From Fibrobacterales bacterium (GTDB lineage Bacteria; Fibrobacterota; Fibrobacteria; Fibrobacterales; Fibrobacteraceae): a stretch of DNA of 25,105 nt. The stretch spans positions 1 to 25,105 of the forward strand of contig BNUP01000020.1 of NCBI GenBank assembly GCA_025997455.1. The letters run 5' to 3'. A program made the translations under genes and the position numbers. Of this stretch, positions 20,447 to 25,105 are shown piece by piece. How positions within the stretch are numbered: position 1 is the stretch's first letter; every line of letters begins with the position of its first letter. The notes under the pieces were generated by a model. That model was given only the letters and a program-made list of their open reading frames with translations. It had not been told where the DNA came from and made no database searches.

Positions 20447-22951
20447 CTAAAACAACTCCCCAATCACCTCGTCAATTACGCTAAACATTTTAATTTCTAT
20501 CCCCTCTTTCACCATTTTTGGAAGGTCTTCCACATTCTTTAAGTTATCGTGCGGGAGGAGCAATTTTTTAACTCCCGAATCGAGAGCCGCAAGCGACTTT
20601 TCCTTTAATCCGCCAATTGCAATCAGACGACCCGTCAGCGAAACTTCGCCCGTAAAAGCGGTATATGGCGAAATCACCTTACCCGTAAAAGCCGAGAGCA
20701 TCGCAACGGTAATTGCAATACCTGCGGAAGGTCCGTCCTTGGGAGTTGCACCTTCGGGAAAGTGCAGGTGAATATCGGTTTTGCGAAATTTTTCATCGGG
20801 AATTTTGAATTGCTTACTCCGTTCACGCACAATTGAAAGTGCAATTTGAGCGGATTCCTTCATCACATCGCCCAAATGTCCGGTCAGTTGAACCTTTCCT
20901 CTCCCCGGCAAAAGCAAACACTCAATTCGCAGAACATCGCCGCCCACAGGTGTCCAAGCGAGTCCCGTAGTTACGCCCGCTTTGTTATCGTCTATAATTT
21001 TGGGTCCCGCAAAATCCGAAACTCCGAGATAACCGAACAAATTCTTTTGAGCGATGAGCGGATTGAATTTTTGCTTAGATACAATTTCCATAGCGCGTTT
21101 GCGTGCAATTGTATTTAATTTTCTTTCGAGTTCGCGAACTCCTGCCTCTCTGGTGTATTCCTTCAAAATCCCGTTTATCGCAGAATCCGCAATCTTGTAA
21201 TTTTTTGAGGAAAGTGAATTTTGTTTTATTATCTTCGGAATTAAAAACTCTTTAGCGATATGCTCTTTTTCAAAATGTAAATAGCCGGGTATCCGCACAA
21301 TTTCCATTCTATCGTAAAGCGGTGCGGGAATTCCCTCCGTTGAGTTTGCCGTTGCAATAAAAACCACCCTCGAAAGGTCAATGCCCACTTCCAAAAAATG
21401 ATCCGTAAATTCATTGTTCAACTCTTGGTCTAAAGCCTCTAAAACGGCACTTGCAGGGTCGCCCCTTAAATCGCTCGACATCTTGTCTATTTCGTCCAAC
21501 AAAATCAGCGGGTTCATACTCTTTGCCTTTTTTAACGCCTGAACAATTCGTCCCGGCATTGAGCCTATATAAGTTCTGCGATGCCCGCGAATTTCCGAAT
21601 CATCGTGCACTCCGCCGAGTGAAATTCTTGCGAGGTTGCGGTTCATAGCGTGTGCAATAGATATTGCGAGCGTGGTTTTTCCCACGCCCGGAGGACCCAC
21701 CAAACACAGAATCGGATTTTTAGTCTCGTTATTTTTGAGTTTTTGGGCGAGTTGCAAAACTGCAATGTGCTCCAAAATTCTCGCTTTAACCTTTTCCAAA
21801 CCGAAATGTTGAGAGTTCAAACTATCGGTTGCACGGTTAATATCCAAAACATCGTCGGTGTAAATGCCAAACGGTAAAGACAGCAGCCAATCTACATAAT
21901 TACGGACAACGGAATATTCAGAATTCATCGGATTCAGCATTTTTAAACGAATCATTTCCTCATCAAATTTTTCCTTAATCGCGGGCGGAAATTTTTGCTC
22001 CTTTGCTCTTTGTGCCAATTGCGTTGCATCTCCGCCGCCGGAGTTCAATTCGCCGAGTTCCTTTTGCAATTGCGAAATTTGCTCTTGCAGTGCATATTCC
22101 CGTTGCGATTTCATCATTTTGGCTTCTACGCTCTGACGATTTGCCGAGATAACATTATGAATTTCAAGTGCAATACCTATCGCCAATTCAATTTTTGCAA
22201 ACATCTCCTCATAAGTTTTGCTCTCTAAAATTTCCTGATGTTCCTCATCTGAAATTCTCAAAAAACTGTGCGAAATAATACACTGCCCTTCGGGTGGAAT
22301 ACCTGCCAAAATCTCCCCCAAATTATCGGGCATATTGTGCTGTGTTTTGGCATATTGTGACATTTGGCTGAGCAGATTTTGAGAAATAGGTTTTGCAAAT
22401 TTCTTGTCTTTGAATACTATTACATGTGGTCTTGCCATCGCATAAAAATACTTCTCAAAATTATCTAATACATTGTTTGAATTTTTGGCACCGCCTTGAA
22501 AAGAGATTGTTGTTATATCAACGGGCATTATACCGAACAAACTCACCGATAAAAGGCTGTTGGGCGTGCCGTAAATTCCTTTCACATAAGCGAGAACACC
22601 TACCGAATGAAAGCCGTCTTCTTTGGGTGTGCCCGCCTCTTTATCCTTTTGCAAAAGGCAAATGACAAAGCCCTTTGAATCGTCTATTTTTCGCAGTGCG
22701 CTCAGTGAGATATGCCTATCAAAGGAAAGTCTTGTTCCCATTCGCGGAAACATCACAAATTTTTGCAGAGGCACAACAGGAAAACCTTTATCAAAATCAG
22801 GCTTGGGAAATTCCTCGACTTCTCTGCTCGGAACAGGAGATTCGGATAACGCTTGTGCTTGCGCAGTCGATTCAATTTCTACAAGTTCCGTTTTTTCATC
22901 GGCGGGAGCCGTTTTTTTCGATTGCACTTTTTTCTTAATTTTTTTTGTCAA
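20447..22951 (-). CDS. lon: ATP-dependent Lon protease
   Basis: Cytoplasmic AAA+ serine protease that degrades misfolded and regulatory proteins. 834 residues. A lysine-rich N-terminal extension is followed by the Lon substrate-binding domain (about 57-300) with a coiled-coil end. AAA+ core: Walker A GPPGVGKT at 419-426 and Walker B ILLDEID at 483-489. Protease domain: catalytic S742 in PKDGPSAG and K785 in GGLKEKSLAA. The start is a TTG at 22951 with GAGG upstream; the next in-frame Met is too far inside the domain. It follows clpX after 21 bp and is the last gene of the clpP-clpX-lon cluster. Nothing in the active sites is missing. Confidence 0.95.
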   Translation of the reverse strand: MTKKIKKKVQSKKTAPADEKTELVEIESTAQAQALSESPVPSREVEEFPKPDFDKGFPVVPLQKFVMFPRMGTRLSFDRHISLSALRKIDDSKGFVICLLQKDKEAGTPKEDGFHSVGVLAYVKGIYGTPNSLLSVSLFGIMPVDITTISFQGGAKNSNNVLDNFEKYFYAMARPHVIVFKDKKFAKPISQNLLSQMSQYAKTQHNMPDNLGEILAGIPPEGQCIISHSFLRISDEEHQEILESKTYEEMFAKIELAIGIALEIHNVISANRQSVEAKMMKSQREYALQEQISQLQKELGELNSGGGDATQLAQRAKEQKFPPAIKEKFDEEMIRLKMLNPMNSEYSVVRNYVDWLLSLPFGIYTDDVLDINRATDSLNSQHFGLEKVKARILEHIAVLQLAQKLKNNETKNPILCLVGPPGVGKTTLAISIAHAMNRNLARISLGGVHDDSEIRGHRRTYIGSMPGRIVQALKKAKSMNPLILLDEIDKMSSDLRGDPASAVLEALDQELNNEFTDHFLEVGIDLSRVVFIATANSTEGIPAPLYDRMEIVRIPGYLHFEKEHIAKEFLIPKIIKQNSLSSKNYKIADSAINGILKEYTREAGVRELERKLNTIARKRAMEIVSKQKFNPLIAQKNLFGYLGVSDFAGPKIIDDNKAGVTTGLAWTPVGGDVLRIECLLLPGRGKVQLTGHLGDVMKESAQIALSIVRERSKQFKIPDEKFRKTDIHLHFPEGATPKDGPSAGIAITVAMLSAFTGKVISPYTAFTGEVSLTGRLIAIGGLKEKSLAALDSGVKKLLLPHDNLKNVEDLPKMVKEGIEIKMFSVIDEVIGELF

Positions 22952-22972
22952 AATAAACCTCGCTGCGTAAAA

Positions 22973-24241
22973 TTAAACTTCTGCCTTCCTGCTCAAATTA
23001 GTCAAACTTTTTTTCACAATTTCCTCATCTATCCTCAATGTGGTTTCGTGAAAATTAGAAATGTCAAACATATAGGGTATTAAAATCCGCTCCATAACGG
23101 AACGCAATCCGCGCGCACCTGTCTTTTGCTCCACAGTTTTTTTAACAATCTCGTCGAGAGCATCGTCTGTCCATTCGAGTTTAACTTTGTCCATCGCAAA
23201 CAACTGCTTATACTGCTTAATAAGTGAATTTTGCGGAACGGTTAAAATTTTCAACAACGCCTTTTCATCGAGTTCATCCAAACTCACAATCACAGGCAAC
23301 CTGCCGACCAATTCAGGCAACAATCCGTAACCTATTAAATCTTCAGGCTCGCATTTTTTTAGGAGTTCTCCCACATTACTCTCGTTATGAGAAAGCACAT
23401 CTGCACCAAAACCCATTCCACCGCCGGAATTTACCCGCTTAGAAATAACTTTGTCCAAAGTTTCAAATGCACCGCCGCATATAAATAAAATATTTCTCGT
23501 ATTTAGGTGCACCATATTTTGTTCGGGATGTTTGCGACCGCCCTTCGGAGGAATAGCGGAAACGGTTCCTTCTAAAATTTTTAAGAGTCCCTGCTGAACA
23601 CCTTCACCCGACACATCGCGGGTTATTGAGGGATTCGCAGATTTTCGTGCAATTTTATCTATTTCGTCAATAAATACAATGCCCCGCTCCGCCGCCTGCA
23701 CATTGTATTCCGCCGCCTGAAACAAACGCACCAAAATACTATCCACATCTTCGCCTACATACCCCGCCTCCGTTAAAACGGTTGCATCTGCAATTGTAAA
23801 AGGAACTTGCAAAAAGCGGGCGAGAGTTTGTGCGAGCAGTGTTTTGCCAGACCCTGTGGGACCCACAAATAAAATATTCGATTTATCAATTTCAACGGGA
23901 ATTTCCTGCAGGTCTAAAAAAGACGGGTCGTTCTTAAATCGTAATCGTTTATAGTGGTTATACACTGCAACGGAAAGTGCGGTTTTTGCTCTATCCTGCC
24001 CTATAACGAATTTATCCAAATGTTCTTTTAACTCGGCAGGTGACGGCAAACGGTTTTTATAGAACGCATCGCCGTCGGCAACTAAATTTTTCGCATGTTG
24101 CTTGCCTACCAAATTCTTCTCGGATTGCACCATACTGTAGCAGGTCTGTATGCACCTGTTGCAAATAGCCACTCCATCCGGTCCGGTTATCAGCCGCTCA
24201 ACGGCGTTTATTCCCGCTCCGCAAAAATTGCAAGAAGCCAT
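22973..24241 (-). CDS. clpX: ATP-dependent unfoldase ClpX
   Basis: Hexameric AAA+ unfoldase that feeds substrates to ClpP. 422 residues, family length. N-terminal zinc-binding domain with C4, C7, C27, C30; Walker A GPTGSGKT at 127-134; pore loop GYVGED; Walker B FIDEIDK; RKH pore-loop motif in GGRKHPEQN; sensor regions PELVGRLP and GARGLRS. The ClpP-docking loop, usually IGF, reads MGF here (GGGMGFGADV), a conservative change. AAAGGAAA lies upstream of ATG 24241, so unlike the first genes it uses a Shine-Dalgarno sequence, and it starts 1 nt after the clpP stop. Confidence 0.95.
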   Translation of the reverse strand: MASCNFCGAGINAVERLITGPDGVAICNRCIQTCYSMVQSEKNLVGKQHAKNLVADGDAFYKNRLPSPAELKEHLDKFVIGQDRAKTALSVAVYNHYKRLRFKNDPSFLDLQEIPVEIDKSNILFVGPTGSGKTLLAQTLARFLQVPFTIADATVLTEAGYVGEDVDSILVRLFQAAEYNVQAAERGIVFIDEIDKIARKSANPSITRDVSGEGVQQGLLKILEGTVSAIPPKGGRKHPEQNMVHLNTRNILFICGGAFETLDKVISKRVNSGGGMGFGADVLSHNESNVGELLKKCEPEDLIGYGLLPELVGRLPVIVSLDELDEKALLKILTVPQNSLIKQYKQLFAMDKVKLEWTDDALDEIVKKTVEQKTGARGLRSVMERILIPYMFDISNFHETTLRIDEEIVKKSLTNLSRKAEV

Positions 24242-24242
24242 A

Positions 24243-24833
24243 TTATTTTCCTTTATCTCTCGGTAAAAAAACTTCGTCTATCAACCCGAATTCGAGTGCC
24301 TCTTGCGGAGTTAAATAAAAATCACGGTCGGTTTTTTGCTTAATCTCTTCCTTGCTCTTTCCCGTGTGTTTAGATATAATATCGTTCAATTTCTCGCGGG
24401 TATTAACTATCTCGCGTGCGTGAATTTGAATGTCCGAAGACTGACCTCTCGCATACCCTTGCGGTTGGTGCAGCATAACCCGTGAGTTCGGAAGTGCATA
24501 TCTCTTGCCCTTTACTCCGGCAGCCAAAAGAATTGCCGCCATTGAAGATGCCTCGCCTATGCAAATTGTAACCACATCGGAGCGAATGTGCTGAATGGTA
24601 TCGTAAATCGCAAGTCCGCTCGATATATACCCGCCCGGGCTGTTTATATACAGAGTTATGTCCTTTTGCGGATTTTCGTATTCCAAATAAATTAACTGCG
24701 CCATAATGAGATTTGCCACCTCATCATTTATTTGAGTTCCCAAAAATATAATCCTCTCTTTCAAAAGTCGGGAGTATATGTCAAACGCCCGCTCTCCTCT
24801 ACCTGTATCTTCAAAAATACTCGGTATAATCAT
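24243..24833 (-). CDS. clpP: ATP-dependent Clp protease proteolytic subunit
   Basis: Serine protease core of ClpXP. 196 residues. Catalytic triad S97 in GEASSMAA, H122 in VMLHQPQGYARG and D171 in TDRDFYLTP. Very short N-terminus (MIIPSIFEDTGRGERAFDIYS), as usual for ClpP without a long propeptide. GGAGG precedes ATG, which overlaps the tig stop codon (ATGA), so tig-clpP-clpX-lon would be one operon. Upstream only 44 bp of tig are present on this strand before the sequence turns back on itself (see fold-back). The clpP gene itself is intact. Confidence 0.95.
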   Translation of the reverse strand: MIIPSIFEDTGRGERAFDIYSRLLKERIIFLGTQINDEVANLIMAQLIYLEYENPQKDITLYINSPGGYISSGLAIYDTIQHIRSDVVTICIGEASSMAAILLAAGVKGKRYALPNSRVMLHQPQGYARGQSSDIQIHAREIVNTREKLNDIISKHTGKSKEEIKQKTDRDFYLTPQEALEFGLIDEVFLPRDKGK

Positions 24834-24876
24834 TTTACCGCCTCCGCATTTTCATCCGCAGGAGCGACTCTCTCCG
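24771..24876 (+). repeat. Left arm of 106-bp perfect inverted repeat
   Basis: Perfect reverse complement of 25000-25105. It covers the first 63 bp of clpP and the last 44 bp of tig (minus strand). Probably one side of a chimeric fold-back. Confidence 0.95.
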
Positions 24877-25046
24877 ACAATGTTAAAATGCCGTTTGAGT
24901 TGGTGAAAGACACAATGCGCAAGAACGGACAGATAAATAAGATTCGCGAAACTCTGAAATTGGAACTCGCACAGAACTTGTTGATAGGCGAGACCTTGCC
25001 GGAGAGAGTCGCTCCTGCGGATGAAAATGCGGAGGCGGTAAAATGA
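24876..25046 (+). CDS. tig: Trigger factor, 3' fragment in reversed orientation
   Basis: Trigger factor is the ribosome-bound chaperone and peptidyl-prolyl isomerase whose gene usually precedes clpP. The frame reads DNVKMPFELVKDTMRKNGQI and continues to LLIGETLPERVAPADENAEAVK then TGA, typical of the trigger factor C-terminal domain. Only about 56 residues remain, because at 24876 the sequence switches into the inverse of the clpP/tig boundary. It is on the strand opposite to clpP-clpX-lon, whereas in a normal tig-clpP order it would be on the same strand. The ATG of a second clpP copy overlaps its stop codon. Confidence 0.7.
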   Translation, partial: DNVKMPFELVKDTMRKNGQINKIRETLKLELAQNLLIGETLPERVAPADENAEAVK

Positions 25047-25105
25047 TTATACCGAGTATTTTTGAAGATACAGGTAGAGGAGAGCGGGCGTTTGACATAT
25101 ACTCC
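25000..25105 (-). repeat. Right arm of 106-bp perfect inverted repeat
   Basis: Exact inverse of 24771-24876, running to the window edge, so the true arm may be longer. The 123-bp loop between the arms is tig sequence. Confidence 0.95.
25043..25105 (+). CDS. clpP: clpP, duplicate 5' fragment cut by the window edge
   Basis: The first 21 codons of clpP (MIIPSIFEDTGRGERAFDIY...) identical to those of the minus-strand gene, preceded by the same GGAGG. It is the mirror image created by the fold-back and most likely not a second gene. Confidence 0.75.
   Translation, partial: MIIPSIFEDTGRGERAFDIYS

Noticed and set aside
25043..25105. A genuine second clpP gene
   Set aside because: The sequence is identical to the first copy and is the mirror arm of the fold-back; a true paralogue would have diverged.

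Overview
The window looks like chromosomal DNA of a Fibrobacterota (Fibrobacter-like) fibre degrader. The evidence is large secreted cellulases whose modules are joined by poly-serine linkers, C-terminal sorting-tail-like domains on both GH8 enzymes, a GH45 endoglucanase lipoprotein, and a core gene set consistent with the FCB superphylum. Base composition is moderately AT-rich. An FlhB fragment at the left edge points to a flagellated (or type III-bearing) relative rather than the classic non-motile rumen Fibrobacter; the exact genus is inference.

Layout. 1-842: 3' part of flhB. 843-995: a structured 155-bp repeat that fills the gap to a convergent Xer-type recombinase gene (996-1865). 1948-4953: a tightly packed minus-strand operon of an unknown protein (whose C-terminus is made of two more copies of the 155-bp repeat), an ABC-class ATPase and a CBM9-like protein. 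4954-5221: repeat-rich gap. 5222-9641: a two-gene cellulase operon (GH8 with two accessory beta-sandwich modules, then GH45). 9881-10834: dapA. 10926-13804: a CE2 esterase and a second GH8, convergent, bracketed by a perfect 41-bp inverted repeat. 13813-15498: a STAS-domain protein and UDP-glucose dehydrogenase. 15571-15858: remnants of a DUF3791/DUF3990 toxin-like pair. 15848-18019: bifunctional Rel. 18121-18489: a small membrane protein. 18620-20164: AAA-ATPase/PD-(D/E)XK protein. 20447-24833: the clpP-clpX-lon proteolysis cluster. 24771-25105: a fold-back with perfect 106-bp arms, carrying tig and clpP fragments in the wrong orientation, most likely an amplification or assembly chimera.

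How it works together. The polysaccharide genes form a plant-cell-wall attack set (two GH8, one GH45, one CE2 deacetylase, perhaps the CBM9-like protein). The rest is housekeeping: lysine/cell-wall precursor synthesis, nucleotide-sugar supply, stringent response and ATP-dependent proteolysis.

The most general signal is regulatory. Eleven first-in-transcript genes or remnants carry a -10-like hexamer (TAnnTT, or TAAAAT in one case) whose end lies 6-7 nt (once 9 nt) before the start codon, often as TTTCTACMTTCCCC. Internal operon genes more often have Shine-Dalgarno sequences. This predicts that many mRNAs here are leaderless or nearly so. Three of these promoters are preceded by G-rich heptamer arrays with G-quadruplex potential. 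Several families of short structured repeats sit against stop codons or upstream of promoters. No tRNA, rRNA or CRISPR array was recognised.
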